Source of the DNA: Hypoxylon rubiginosum
Taxonomy: Eukaryota > Ascomycota > Sordariomycetes > Xylariales > Hypoxylaceae
Direction of reading: 5' to 3'
Length of the DNA: 64,000 nt
Assembly: GCA_902806565.1 (NCBI GenBank)
Contig: CADCXA010000037.1
Coordinates: 248,001-312,000, forward strand
The notes below the pieces were generated by a model that worked only from the letters and a program-made list of their open reading frames with translations, did not search any database and was not told where the DNA came from. The translations under genes were made by a program, and so were the position numbers. Shown one piece after another: positions 12,560 to 23,623 of this stretch; the stretch's first letter is position 1; every line of letters begins with the position of its first letter.

Positions 12560-12778
12560 TAGACAACACAAAATCTTTTCCCTCTCGTTTTTTTTAATTA
12601 AAACAAATTCTCTTTCCTTTCTCTCTCCGTGCGTTCCCTTCTTCCCACACTCCTAATTTCTCAATTTACCATCATTTGCATCATCAACCCACACACTTCA
12701 CAACTTCTCCCCCGCTAAATTCCTCTACTTTGCTACTTCTCTGCACACATCTTCTGCGGCGTATTCAACGTATTTAAA

Positions 12779-14048
12779 ATGCGGAGTCGTTTAGCAATAA
12801 GCAAGCTCCTGCGTCAACCTGGCTTGCACTTCGTAGGACGACAGTTCTGCGACAAAGCTGATAATACCGCTGCCAGTCACAACACAACCCGGCGCATCTA
12901 TGCTGTGCTCTGTGACGGCAACCCCAAGCAGGACGACCTTAGCTTGCTCCGAGAATCTATTAAGCTTGCCGTCACACAGCTATTCCTCCTCTGCCTCCAG
13001 AGAGAGCAGATTTTCCGTTCCGGACTCCTTGATCCTGATACCGTGCTCCAAACGGTAATCGATGAGTGGAAACCCCACTCAAAGCTGGAAGCAAGCGACG
13101 TGTGCCTAATCTTGGGGAGCTATGTCGAAGCTCGCGACAACTACCACAAACTCAAAAATGCGTTTGAGGGATCGGAGCTGGCGAACCGTGTAGACGAGTT
13201 CACGGATATCTGGCGTACGATGAGTGATCAGAGAAAAGGTAAAATTTATCCGGTGCTCTTAGTAACCTAGTTGCGTATGAAAATCATATGCGCTAACATG
13301 TCCTATAGCAGCGATTGTAGCAGCGATCGAGGCAAATCAGTCACAAGCCTGGCCTCCCGCCGACTTCACTCCCGAGGAGCAACGTATGTTTACGGATTTC
13401 GAACTCGTCTACAACATCCAAGGCGTCGACAATGCGCACCCGTGGTCGATCTCACCGCCCGAGCAAGGAGCTGAGCCTCTTAAAATACAGGAGTACTTGT
13501 CTCTACTGGCCCTGTCAAACTTTCCAACAACTCACCCATTTGCTCTGTATCCACGCCCCATTGGGTACAAGGATTACAAGGATAAGCATCACGCTCGCAA
13601 CGACGAGCTTGGTACGATCGGCGGCTTTGTTGATTACGCGCACACCATGCTTACACGCCACGGTCGGAACATGGCAATAGCCTTCGCCATGTCCCCCAAG
13701 CGACTTCGCCCCAAAGCTTTTGTGGTACAGAAGCTAGGCGATGATTACGAGATGGGGCTAAGATTCATTAGCTTCGACCCCAGAGAAAATGAGTGCGATA
13801 GGCTCATGCTACTTATTACCCAGAAACTTAGAGAGGTGTTCGGATACGCCATCAAAGAGGCTTGGTGGGGTGGTTGGTCCGTTTATGAGGTCCATGACTT
13901 TAAAGACACTACGGAATGGGTCTGTTCCTGGATTGAACATATCGTTCACGACGACATCTGGGTCCCGTCCTACCTTTACATGGATATATCGGATTCCTTC
14001 ATCACCCTCACGGACCTACCCCTCCGGCCTCTTGTGAAAGATTCCTAG
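12779..14048 (+). CDS. Unrecognised protein, 399 residues; intact member of a two-copy family
   Basis: Two exons, 12779-13238 and 13309-14048. The intron (70 nt) has donor GTAAAA, a GCTAAC branch site and a CTATAG acceptor, and the split codon reads Ala. The ATG follows a pyrimidine-rich leader. The protein is soluble, with no signal peptide or clear membrane span. It has an N-terminal FVGRQFC segment, a helical middle (ESIKLAVTQLFLLCLQ) and a globular C-terminal half rich in Trp and Tyr (EAWWGGWSVYEVHDF, WVCSWIEHIVHDDIW). I do not recognise the family and assign no function. A degenerate relative of its N-terminus lies at about 35.8 kb, so the family has duplicated and is decaying. Good splice signals and an uninterrupted frame suggest this copy is expressed. 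Confidence 0.75.
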
Positions 14049-14506
14049 ATATGGGAGGTTATTATAATGAGTATTCCTCATTAAGCACTGAGCCTTATGA
14101 TACTCGCAGGCATCTTACGGCTCAAGAGCCTATCGACGAAATCAGCTCATTTCTACTGTTTGTTGATATTGTATGTTCTTCAAGTCATCGGCAGGCTAAG
14201 CATTATGAAGCACTAGCCATGACAATAATCGGGGATGGTATACCAAATCAAGTCCTAAGTGGATTTTTCTCATGAATGCAGGTAGAGGCAATACAGTCTT
14301 ACGTTAAGGAAAACCCCATCAACTCTGATAAATAAAACATTCGTGCAGTACTAACGTTCGAGGATGCTGAAGTACGTTAGCCAACTGAGCTGTAGAGGTG
14401 CTTTCACGTAGGATATTTGCTTGATTCCGTGCATCGCAAATGCCATTGCATGTTTTTGTACACTGTACGGGGTATTTGTACACCGATATTACACACTTGA
14501 ACCTGG
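14049..14506. other. Convergent 3' spacer
   Basis: Lies between the ends of the unrecognised gene (plus) and mL57 (minus). It should hold both 3' untranslated regions. The short open frame at 14051-14275 shows no family features and is not called. Confidence 0.4.
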
Positions 14507-15432
14507 TCATGACCGGATCCTCTTCATTATTCTCTCTCTCACAATTCGGCTTGCCATCTTGCCTCCGTGCTGTAACGCGATGGCACCAATAATAGCATAG
14601 ATAGCACCCGACATCACGGGATCGAACCCGGAACCCTTGATATTCTCCGGCTAGAAGACCGTCGTTAGTACGAAGAACACTTGATACTAGACACGAAAAT
14701 ATCTTACCATCCGTGGTTTCCATCTTACGACCTCCGTCAATCCTGTATCTAATGCCAGCTTAGCTAGTTTCTCTAAGCTGAACACGTCGTTCGGCTGCCT
14801 TGTAGAAAGGTTGTCGACGCCGAGGAGGGCGGTGTCCTCGAAGGGTTGCCGCCTGTCTGCAAAGGGATCGTTCTCAGGCTCCGTGTAGTTTGGTGCTGAT
14901 GTGATGATGGACTGTGTGCACTCAAGGGCACATATTTGGCGGCCTATTATACTGTATCAACATGTTGGTCTTGAGGCTGAGGATCGCCAAAAAAGGAAAA
15001 CCCCCCCAAAACCATTGGACATCATATCCCTAAAGAGGACATACCGAGAAAAGCCAGGCGATCATTGAACCCTCGTCTTCCCTGGTCGAAACTCTTATGC
15101 GTCACTGCTAACCACTTGAGCTCGTCGGGCAGTATGCGCTCTCCATCTCGACCCAAGAACCTATTCAGCGCGTCATCTAGCTTCTTCGGGTCCTCATTGA
15201 CTATCCACTTTGACCTAGATGGGTCCTTCGTGATATGCGGGGAGAAGGGTGCCTTCATTCTCTCAGGCGTATACGTCCATCGCGGGCGATCATCTAACTG
15301 TTCTGAACAGCGGGTTGCTGACGTCGAGAAGTAGGTCGCGGGTCGGAACGATGGTGCTACGGACTGGCTCCTGCAGCTCCGTGTAGCTTGGCGAGCAAGC
15401 CTCGTAACAGATCGAGAGGTTGTGAGCGCCAT
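14507..15432 (-). CDS. MRPL15: Mitochondrial large ribosomal subunit protein mL57 (RNase III-like)
   Basis: Three exons on the minus strand (15432-15045, 14943-14708, 14650-14507) join to 255 residues. The N-terminus is Arg/Ser/Ala-rich with no acidic residues for about 40 residues (MALTTSRSVTRLARQATR...), a mitochondrial targeting sequence. The body is the RNase III-like fold of fungal mL57: ELKWLAVTHKSFDQGRRGFNDRLAFLGRQ, then LTEVVRWKPRM, then SGAIYAIIGAIALQHGGKMA. The acidic catalytic residues of true RNase III are not evident, as expected for the structural ribosomal protein. The intron phases fit exactly. It is transcribed divergently from RTT109 with 425 bp between start codons. Confidence 0.88.
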
Positions 15433-15857
15433 TGGCCTTTATGGTGTCGTGGTCGGGTTTTATCGCATTATCGAGTTTTTGAGTAGGTATTTGCGAAGTC
15501 GCGATAGAGCTTCTTAATCCGAATGGAACTTTTTCAAAGGTGGGTCGCTTGAGCTAGTGCGGCCTGTGCGGCTCAGATGGCTTAGCTGCTTAGCCAATCA
15601 AGAGCCGCAAGTACCCGTGCCCATCCGCGTAGATAGTATCTAGGTACCCTTTTTTCCCGTCATCACTTAAACCCGAACGTTAAACTAATTCCTCCATTTA
15701 CACGTCTCGTCTTCTCAAACGCGTCGTGCTTTAACGGCGTATTCCATCTGAACTCAACACCATGAGATTTCTGGTCTTGAGTGCCGATTGGGGCTCAATG
15801 ATTTGATGTCTAGTTTTCTTTTACCTTTTTTGATCTCCGTTCATATTCATATTAACA
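15433..15857. promoter_or_regulatory. Shared promoter region of mL57 and RTT109
   Basis: These 425 bp separate two divergent start codons and must hold both promoters. The sequence includes CCAAT-related strings (AGCCAATCA near 15591) and a TATCTAGGTACC palindrome-like block near 15636. The RTT109 side has a T/C-rich leader just before its ATG. No single regulator can be named. Confidence 0.55.
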
Positions 15858-17663
15858 ATGTCCGGTTCAAAGGCAGCCCTTGAAGGTGTTCGCGTCGCCG
15901 ATCTTAACCCACTAATCGCGGAGCTGGCCAAAGTCTTGCCCAAGGATCACAAGTTCACGGTGCATCATCTTTCAACAACGCCCACAGCCACCGACCATCT
16001 TTGTTATCCTCCTGCGTCCATTCCAAGACCGTCTGGTGATACTACAACACAATCCAAGGAGAGACGACCAAGCAAACCATTAAAGACGTACTGCGAGAAG
16101 CATTTCCTGACTGTTTCAATTGGTGCTGGAAAGGAAGACACATCTGATAGGCAGGTCTTGGTCTTGGGGCTAGAGATCTACATCTACTCGACATCCTTCT
16201 CCACCATAATATTCGTGTCCAAGGCAGATTCAACAGGATATTTGAATCTCTTGAATCTCCCCAAAGGCACGCCCTCGCCGATCCGAGAAGTCACGACATG
16301 CTTTGTGGCCTTCCTGATCTCCAATCGAAGTCGTCCAACAAAGCAACTTGTTGTCAACCTTTTCGCCCGAGCCCAGTCGCAGTATCTCTTCCCTGGAAGC
16401 GTCAAGAACAATGGCAAGCATGTGCTCGATGATAGAGGCCTGGTGAAATGGTGGTGCCGAGTGCTCAATACGATGTTTGAGGGCGACGATTATTCAGAGA
16501 TCAGAAAGCCTTGGGACAGTATACATGGATACTTGGTTATACCAGGCCTGGATGATTACGAAACTCGGGCTTCTCTACCTCGGACGAGCCTGGCATCGAC
16601 CAATTGGACTTTGGGTGACCCGCTCGAGATAATGTCTCCATATACGAAGGATTCCGCCTCATTTGGCCGTCACATTCATCTTAGGTCGCTCATACCAACA
16701 TATCCAGATGACCCAAAGGCTCGGTTCGTGGAAGAGTTGGAAGAGTCGACACCGCACAAGGTTAAGTTACTGCGAGGCTGGACAAGCCCAAAGACGCTTG
16801 ATCAATTCTGGGAGATGATGGCATTCCGACAAGAGTGTTCTAGTGGCCGATTGACCGGTTTTATATGGGTTGTCTTCGAGCCTCAGGTCACATCAAAATC
16901 ACCCTCGCCAGCTGTTAGCTCTGCTGCGGTCATTCCCACACCGGATACCTCTTTCGGCGTGCCACGAACTAATGCCCTTACTACACTACAGCCTAGTCAA
17001 CAGGAAGCTGCCTCGCTTGTGGCCCCAGCTACTTCGTCGACATTGGTTATGCGACCCAAACGGCGCAAACGGCAATCAAAGAAGAAAGGGAAGAAATTAA
17101 GCGGTCGAATCATCCCCCGTAAACCTCGGTTTAAAACACACCACAGTGTACAGTTCCCCAAGCTCGTGGAGACTCCATACTACTCCTGGCCAGAGAACGG
17201 AAGAGGACAGGTCGTCCTCAATGACAATGACTACAAGAGGGCTGTCGAGCTGCTACTTCATCTCGAGTTTGGCACCTTGGAACAGGCGATCGCAAGCACC
17301 GCGCGGTGGACCAAAGACGTAAACATGGGCAAGAACTGGGCCCTGGAGATTGTCGGCCAGAGAGCAGTACTTTCTCCGCCAACGACATCTGTTGATGGTA
17401 GCACGACGAACGATCTGTCTGCAATGGTAAAACGAAAGCGCTCGGTATCTGAGCATGCTTCAGGCGGTACGACCTCGTCTACGCCACCAGTCAACACGCT
17501 TAGCGGAGGTCTCATTCGCAAAAAGGCGAAGCTAGATACCAGCAGTACGGCCGATACCTCTGCAGATAATCTGGGCCAGGACGACTCTTCCGTGGCTGAG
17601 TCAGAACCTAAGGTCAACGTCCTTGAGGGTGGATTAGTTCGGAAGAAACCAAAGGCCTCTTAA
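15858..17663 (+). CDS. RTT109: Histone H3 acetyltransferase Rtt109
   Basis: Intronless gene for 601 residues. Rtt109 is the fungal-specific acetyltransferase that, with the chaperones Asf1 and Vps75, acetylates newly made histone H3 (mainly K56, also N-terminal lysines) during replication and repair. Family landmarks are in order: FTVHHLSTTP near residue 33, FVSKADSTGYL near 119, LFARAQSQYLFPGS near 168, HVLDDRGLVKWWCRVL near 188 and SIHGYLVIPGLDDYETRASLP near 222. The catalytic part ends near residue 365. A low-complexity C-terminal tail follows, with a strongly basic patch (RPKRRKRQSKKKGKK, near 396) that could serve as a nuclear signal, and two similar short blocks, LSGGLIRKKAK and LEGGLVRKKPK. 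It is longer than yeast Rtt109, mainly because of this tail. Confidence 0.92.
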   Translation: MSGSKAALEGVRVADLNPLIAELAKVLPKDHKFTVHHLSTTPTATDHLCYPPASIPRPSGDTTTQSKERRPSKPLKTYCEKHFLTVSIGAGKEDTSDRQVLVLGLEIYIYSTSFSTIIFVSKADSTGYLNLLNLPKGTPSPIREVTTCFVAFLISNRSRPTKQLVVNLFARAQSQYLFPGSVKNNGKHVLDDRGLVKWWCRVLNTMFEGDDYSEIRKPWDSIHGYLVIPGLDDYETRASLPRTSLASTNWTLGDPLEIMSPYTKDSASFGRHIHLRSLIPTYPDDPKARFVEELEESTPHKVKLLRGWTSPKTLDQFWEMMAFRQECSSGRLTGFIWVVFEPQVTSKSPSPAVSSAAVIPTPDTSFGVPRTNALTTLQPSQQEAASLVAPATSSTLVMRPKRRKRQSKKKGKKLSGRIIPRKPRFKTHHSVQFPKLVETPYYSWPENGRGQVVLNDNDYKRAVELLLHLEFGTLEQAIASTARWTKDVNMGKNWALEIVGQRAVLSPPTTSVDGSTTNDLSAMVKRKRSVSEHASGGTTSSTPPVNTLSGGLIRKKAKLDTSSTADTSADNLGQDDSSVAESEPKVNVLEGGLVRKKPKAS

Positions 17664-18233
17664 TTCGGTAGTAGAGGCGACTTTGCATTTCAAGGGGGTA
17701 GGACCGGATGGAAACGGAATGGCTTGCATAGCCGGGCGTTTATAGGATCACCTGTTGTATTGGTTGGGGAATTACTGGCTAGGGAAAAGGTGATTTCGGT
17801 GTCTTGAGACACATGTTCAATACCCTACGGTCTCGGGAAATGTTTCGCAATGATTATGCAAAAAGGAAAAAGAAGAAGAAAAAAAGGTCATCGGCTGTCT
17901 AATATCAAAAGCAGCAAGGTTGAGGTGTAATAGGGGTCGACTACTTATATCAGTCCCATCCCTCATGTCTGTAATCAATATCCAAGAAATGATTCTCAGT
18001 ACAATCGAGATGATTTTCCCTGCAGTGCCCCGATAGAATAAATTCGAGTTTTACATACCCTACATGAAAAGCTACATACATCCTACATTGTAGGTACATG
18101 CTGGTAGTTATCACTAAATTAACAGAGTTCCAAGGTTGTCTCCCCCCAATAAGTCTCAGCAATTGGCGACTAGCATTGGTTACCTTTCTGGTGGGTTGAC
18201 AGGGGCCAAAGCGTCATCTTAGCGTCTTTTTCT

Positions 18234-18267
18234 GATTGGCTCATGAAGCGCTAGCGCTTCTATTTAA
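18234..18267 (+). promoter_or_regulatory. CCAAT box, 16-bp perfect palindrome and TATTTAA
   Basis: An inverted CCAAT box (GATTGG, 18234-18239) is followed by the perfect palindrome GAAGCGCTAGCGCTTC (18245-18260) and immediately by TATTTAA (18261-18267). This spacing looks like a core promoter with a binding site for a dimeric factor. No supported coding sequence follows within 1.5 kb, so the transcript, if any, is unknown. Confidence 0.4.
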
Positions 18268-18470
18268 GGGACTTCCCCAAATCCCTGTTTCGCGTGTTTT
18301 CTCGTTAGCTTCCTGTGGAGTACCACGCCCTGCACGCCTTCGATCGATGTTAGCAAGATCAATCTTATGTTATGTCGCGTATCCTTCCTTCATGACATAT
18401 GTCATATCTTCACTCTTATCGCGTTTATTTACGACACTGTTAATACCTGGAGACTATTTATAACCCTCCT

Positions 18471-18504
18471 AAACACTAAACACCAAACACCAAACACCAA
18501 ACAA
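18471..18504 (+). repeat. Short tandem repeat (ACACCAA)
   Basis: About four tandem copies of the 7-mer ACACCAA, with the first copy differing by one base. It is a simple microsatellite-like tract with no evidence of function. Confidence 0.8.
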
Positions 18505-19817
18505 GATGCCCTAAATTGCCTTAACGAACTTCACGCCCAAATGATTTATCAGTTGTCATATATGGGCAGCGTGACAGGTTTGAGCGATGCCTAATACAAA
18601 CTCCCAACGTAAGTTCTGAACATCAAATTATCACATATCGCTAATTAAAGAAGGACAAAGGGCTAGGAAAAGATCTCAAAGGCCTGGCTAAGGAGCATTA
18701 ACAGAAAACATGGACCCTAAAGAAGCCATACCAAACGCCTGAGTTGCACGGCATGACTTTACTGCCATTGAGTGTCTAGTATCACTGCATGCTATTCACT
18801 ATACTCCCTACCGCAAGCCTATTCGGATACCATACTCTATTACAGAGGCCGCCTAACTCTGGCCCTACTCGTATATACATGAACCAACCTGTGAACCAAC
18901 CTGTGCGAGCAAAACTCCCATCTCATACCTACTTCGACCCCAATCCATCATGCGGTTCTATTGTCCCTGATCGAAATGACCTCTTCGTCTACAGTCTATT
19001 GCTAGACACTATGCAGACAAGGTATTCTATCAGAACAACGGCTATTAGGATAGTCACTCTACATTAAGGCTGTTAGGTCCAGTGGTACTGCTATACTGCA
19101 AAGCCAAAATGATGTCCCCAATCAAAAAGGGGGAGGGTTGGGGGGAGGCATCTATCTCTCCACAGCTGTCGTCCGTACGTATACACTATTTCGGCAGTGT
19201 GCTATGAGACCCTATACATAGATGTCTCATTCATCAAGCTAACAATAACGCGCTAATTGTGCTCTGTGCCGCGGTTTTGGTAGTAGCCAAGGTATTCAGG
19301 GACTCGGGAGCGTACACCGCCGCCCCGGTGGTGGCGCTCCTGAGGCAAGTAGGGGAAGAAACGAGGACCCCGGCTACACCAACCGGCACGGCATAGGCAT
19401 GCAAGTAGCGAGCAAAGTGCTCAAGCACTTCTTAGCCAAAGATAGCGGCGACTTCAAGCTCAATGCGCCGGCTCTCTGTCGCCGTCGCTATGAAGCCGCA
19501 TCGCCCCGTCAGCATTGCCTGGCACCGGCCACAAACCCCCTACTCTTTCTTAGTCCTTCAATTCCATTTCACCTGTCACTTTCTCCTCTTCTCTTCTTTC
19601 TATTTCCTAGACCACCAGGACCGCATCTATTTTCTATTTCCCCTCACAGCTGTTTGTGCCCCAACATTTTTCTCCCCCACAAACTTCCAAGCTACATACC
19701 CGACCCCCCCTAAACAGGAAACCTAGTTGTGCCAGCAAGCACTGCATTGTGTTCGTCGTAACCAACATCAGCTACATCCCCGAACTTCCTCACTCTTGTA
19801 CCACATCCTAACCCGCC

Positions 19818-21424
19818 ATGCTGCTGCCCATTATCGCGGCTCTCTACTGCGTCGTCAGTGCGGGCTGGCTTCGCCAGCTCGGCGGCGGCGACGATGGCCA
19901 GCTATCATGGATTGTTCGAGAGACCGCCGGCACCGCCACCGAGGGCGCCCAGATTGGTTGGACCCCCAAACCCACGTCCGCCCCCGGAGCTCAGCCCGAG
20001 ACTGAGCGTGTCCTGGACCTGCTGCTGAAGCGAGAGACCGCAGGCAACTGGACCAACAGTGTTACCTGCGGCTGGATGTCGGGCGTCTCCTGTAAGTTCC
20101 TTTATCAAATTTCCCTCCTGCCCATTTTCTTCTTTCTAAATTTGGAAGAAGGGATCAACCTGCGATCGATACAGCTGACCTTGATCCAGCAAGCCCCTGG
20201 ACCTGCGGTGAGAACTCAACCTGTGCCACCAACGAGGATCACATCGTTGCCTGTGTTTCTGGAACCCTCTCCGAATTCTACTCCGTCTGCTTGGATTATG
20301 CTGCCTACCTGGCTAGCTCTTGTGATAACGATGCCTTAGGCACAGGCTGCTGGTAAGTTTCTTTTATCTTCTTCTTTTCCTTCTTCCTCTTCTTCCTCTC
20401 CTCTCCTCCCCCCTTTCCGCCATTTCTCTTCACTCCTCCGTTTTCTTCGAAACTAATACCTATTATCAGTACCAGCACTGCCTACGGAGCCTGTGCCACG
20501 TACCTCTGGACGGCCGAACCTGCCCGCTCCATGTACCGCTGCGCCAGCTCCTCGGCAATCATCACGATGCTGGACGAGCCTCAATTCGTCCTAGACGCGT
20601 CACTCTCCTCCCAGACAGCAACCGCTAGTTCTATTGGCGCCAACACAGAAGACGCCGATTACACCGACGACCTCCCAACCTCAACCCACATAAGCTCCCC
20701 GGAGCAGCAAATCGGAAAGGACGATTCCCCCGACAATATCAATCGACTGGCCGTGATCGTCGCGTGCAGCGTCATCGGCGGTCTCGTCGGCCTGTGCCTC
20801 TTCTACCGTCTCGTATTCGTCCGCTGCCTGCGCAGGCGCCTGATACAGGACCAGGAGGATTCGGACCTCCGGGATCGTCTCGATGCCGTCTTCGACCCCG
20901 TCAGCCCCGTCGCCATCTCGGCTCGCGCCCAGCCTGCTTCCGGGTCCGCTTCCGGGCCCGCCCCGCCCCGCCACACCCTCTATGGACTCCCCGGAAACCA
21001 TGCGTACTCTGTAAGTGGCAGCACTAGCACTAGTACCCCCAGCACCCCCAGCTCAGACTCCCGTTACACCCCCCCTCCCCCCAGATATGAGCACCGTCTA
21101 ATCTATCGTCTTCTCGTACAGGCCGCCCCGACCGAAGCTGCTACTTCGTCGTTATCGTCGCCCCCCACGCAGCAGTTCCCCTCCTACCACGAGCCCTCCT
21201 CCTTCGCCGACTCGCGGAACAATTTATCACCGCCCGAATACTCGTTCTTGAACCCCTACCCGGAAGCGGCGCCCCTTGCGCCGCCGTCGAGCGGGCCGCG
21301 AGACAACCCCCCGGCGGATGAGGACATCGAGCTCAGCCTCCTCGTCCCTCGACTGCAGACGTCCTCGGGATTCGGCTCGAACAGGGTCGAAGCTTCGTCT
21401 ACAGCAGCTACTGACGCTAAGTAA
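19818..21424 (+). CDS. Cys-rich single-pass membrane protein (sensor-like)
   Basis: Three exons (19818-20091, 20190-20352, 20470-21424) give 463 residues. A signal peptide (MLLPIIAALYCVVSAGW) leads a secreted Cys-rich module. Its TCGWMSG ... PWTCGENSTCATN ... GCC pattern is common in fungal surface proteins with a C-x-W/PWTC block. A Ser/Thr-rich linker follows, then one membrane helix (AVIVACSVIGGLVGLCLFY) with basic residues after it, then a long Pro/Ser-rich cytoplasmic tail with PPPPRY and PPPEYS-like motifs. The plan resembles Mid2/Wsc-type wall sensors, but no WSC domain is present and the ligand is unknown. A consensus donor at 21011 and acceptor ending at 21121 enclose 111 nt, a multiple of three, so that part of the tail may be spliced out. 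Confidence 0.8.
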
Positions 21425-22212
21425 GTCGGTGGTGTGGTGGTGGTGGTGGCGGTGGCGGCTGTTTCGTCGGAGAATGCGAGTACGGATTGGCCGCTACGGG
21501 AAATACATAGTAGTGACAGGAGTAAGATCAGATCGGCCTTTCCGAATCGGTTTATAAATGGAGTCTACAGTTTGCATCGTAGATTTTCTATATATCGCCG
21601 AGTGAAGTCTGTAAGCTCGCACTCACCCAAGCCAATCCACATAACCCCGTACGTAAATACTACATACCTATCGCCACTATTCAAGACTCTTCATCGTGTG
21701 GCGGCATGACTAGAACGCAATATAGTATGAGCAAGGTTGCCTTATATACCTAGGTACCTCTTAAATATGTAGCTGCAACTTGGTAAAGTCAAGTGCTATC
21801 CCCAACAATCCCCAATCCCCAATCCTCACATCCCTCCCCCTTAATATTTGACCCCAGATTCCTATCTACAGATGCTCCATTTTCCCATCTATGGGTATTT
21901 GTGTCCCCCAGCCCAAGTAATAATAGAAAACCCACGCAAATTTGCTTTTTCGATTTTACTTTTTCGTTTCTGTCGTTTCGTTTTCGTTCTCTCTTTGCAC
22001 GCTTTTCGCTATCAGAAAAAAATACAACTTCTTACAGAATCATTCTTCTCCTTTTTTTTCCCTCCGGAAATCAAATCACCCATTTCCCCCGTTTCCCCGT
22101 TTCCCGTCGCTCTAAACCCGACCTTGAGGTAGGTAGCCATAGCTCCGTTTAGATAGATAGATAGATAGCTCGCTCCGAAAACCCCACCCGTCCGTGGTCG
22201 TGGTGTGTTCCG
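21425..22212. other. Convergent 3' spacer
   Basis: Holds the 3' ends of the sensor-like gene and of the dehydrogenase on the other strand. It contains a GTGGTGGTGG-type run (about 21432), a TACCTAGGTACC block near 21748, T/C-rich sequence (21930-22080) and a short GATA repeat at 22151-22168. No gene is supported. Confidence 0.45.
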
Positions 22213-23623
22213 TCATTGTACGTCTTTGCTCTTCAGCCACTGCAGGTTCACGGGGGTCACCGCCTGGCCGCCGGTGAGCACGGCCATGATGTTACGCATG
22301 GCGAGCTCCTCGAAGCCGATGTGGGTCTCGACGGTGCCGCCGGCGTTGTGGCACGTCAGCATGGCCTTGGTTCCCGCAAACGCCAGCAGCCGGGGGTGGA
22401 TGCGGGGCTCGTCGGCGTGCACGTCGAGCGCGACGCCGGCGAGGCGCCCCTCCTCGAGCGCCTCCGCGAGCGCCTCCTCGTCGACGAGCGACCCGCGCGC
22501 GACGTTGACGAGGCGCGCCCCGGGGCGGAACCACGCGAGGCTCTCGGCGTTGACGAGGCGGCCCGCGCCCGCGGGCGTGCACAGCACGACGCAGTCCGAC
22601 TGGCGCGCGAGCGCCTCGAGGCCGTCGCAGTACCGCACGCCCAGCCGCGCCTCGAGCGCCGCCGGCTTGCGGTCGACGTCGTAATAGGCCGCGTCCATGC
22701 CGAAGGCGGCGCCGCACTTGAGCGCGATCTGCTGCCCGATGTTGCCGAGGCCCACGAGCCCGAGCGTCCGCCCGCGTAGGTTGTGCGACTGCGCCGTCGC
22801 GCTCGCGTGGCACTCCCGGAAGGCGCCGGGGGAGGATGCGGCCGACGCGATGCAGAACGGCAGCACGCGGAACGTCGAGATGATCATGGCGATGGCGAAG
22901 TCGGACACCGCTTCTGCCGCGGCCAGGCCGCCGTTGCAGTAGGTTACGCCTGCGGGTCGTCGTTAGCGCGAAGTACTCCTCACCCTTCTCCTAGCTGCGA
23001 AGTGGTGCAGCTACCGCTGTCCATTTAAATAAACCAAGACAAGGCTCGACGCTGACTCATTCCAAAGTCGGTCATGTTGGCGGATAAAGCTGAGGTAGAA
23101 TTATAGCAATATTAAGAAAAAACGCACCTCTCTCGCCCAACAGCTGCGTATCAGCCCAGTCGAAACCGGTGCCAGCGCTCGCGAAAACCCTCACGCTGTC
23201 CGGCAGCAGGGAGACGAGCTCGGCGTCCCAGTGGCCCATCTCGCCGCCGGTACCCCAGAAGGGGCGGAAGACGGCGGAGAAGTCGCCCCAGCGGCGCTCG
23301 CGCAGGGCCTGGATGAAGGCGGGCCGCTGGCGCTCGTGAATGTCAGGCCGCACCACGTCGAACAGCGTCGTGAACTCGGTGTACGTCTCGGGGTTGTACC
23401 TGACGGGGTCCCCTATGTGCAGCACGACGGGTTTGGTCCCCAGAGGGCCCCCCGGCACCGGCCAGGATGACGAGGAGGAGGAGGATGGGGCCGACGTTGG
23501 TATTATCGGCTTCGGGGGACTGAGAGTTGTGCTGCTGGCAGGGCGCGTGGCGGCCGGTGCGGGGGAGGTGGAGCGTGGGGTCGGCGGTGCCGTTGGCATT
23601 GGGGTGTTAGTTGGTTCCGCCAT
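22213..23623 (-). CDS. D-isomer-specific 2-hydroxyacid dehydrogenase
   Basis: Two exons on the minus strand, 23623-23128 and 22949-22213, give 410 residues. The intron (178 nt, GTGCGT to CCGCAG) splits a Gly codon. The first 60 residues are a Pro/Ser/Thr-rich extension not seen in the core family. The catalytic domain starts near LGTKPVVLHIGDP. The NAD(P)-binding Rossmann motif GLGNIG lies near residue 230. The active-site arginine is in VARGSLVDEEAL, the acidic partner in HADEPRI and the histidine in TCHNAGG. Members reduce 2-keto acids such as glyoxylate or hydroxypyruvate; the substrate here cannot be told from sequence. The second exon is very GC-rich at third positions, which produces long spurious open frames on both strands. 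Confidence 0.88.

Larger units (their letters stand above)
17664..19817. other. Gene-free stretch with a promoter-like block and short repeats
   Basis: No supported gene. It contains the CCAAT/palindrome/TATA-like block at 18234-18267. There is also an ACACCAA-type tandem repeat at 18471-18504, a GC-rich patch at 19250-19440 and a long pyrimidine-rich leader (19520-19815) before the membrane protein at 19818. Open frames here (18236-18594, 18789-19067, 19399-19726) have low-complexity or unrecognisable translations. Confidence 0.4.

Noticed and set aside
14051..14275. 74-codon frame just after the unrecognised gene
   Set aside because: No domain, no leader, and it lies in the expected 3' untranslated region.
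14507..14650. tRNA-like box B (GGTTCGATCCC on the minus strand) near 14620
   Set aside because: It lies inside exon 3 of mL57 (GSGFDPVMSG), no acceptor or D-arm pairs with it, and the coding explanation is complete.
18471..18504. Telomere-like or CRISPR-like repeats
   Set aside because: Unit is ACACCAA, only four copies, no spacers and not the fungal telomere TTAGGG.
22216..22813. Long open frames on both strands over the dehydrogenase
   Set aside because: Shadows caused by GC-rich third positions; translations are Arg/Ala/Pro-rich without domain features.
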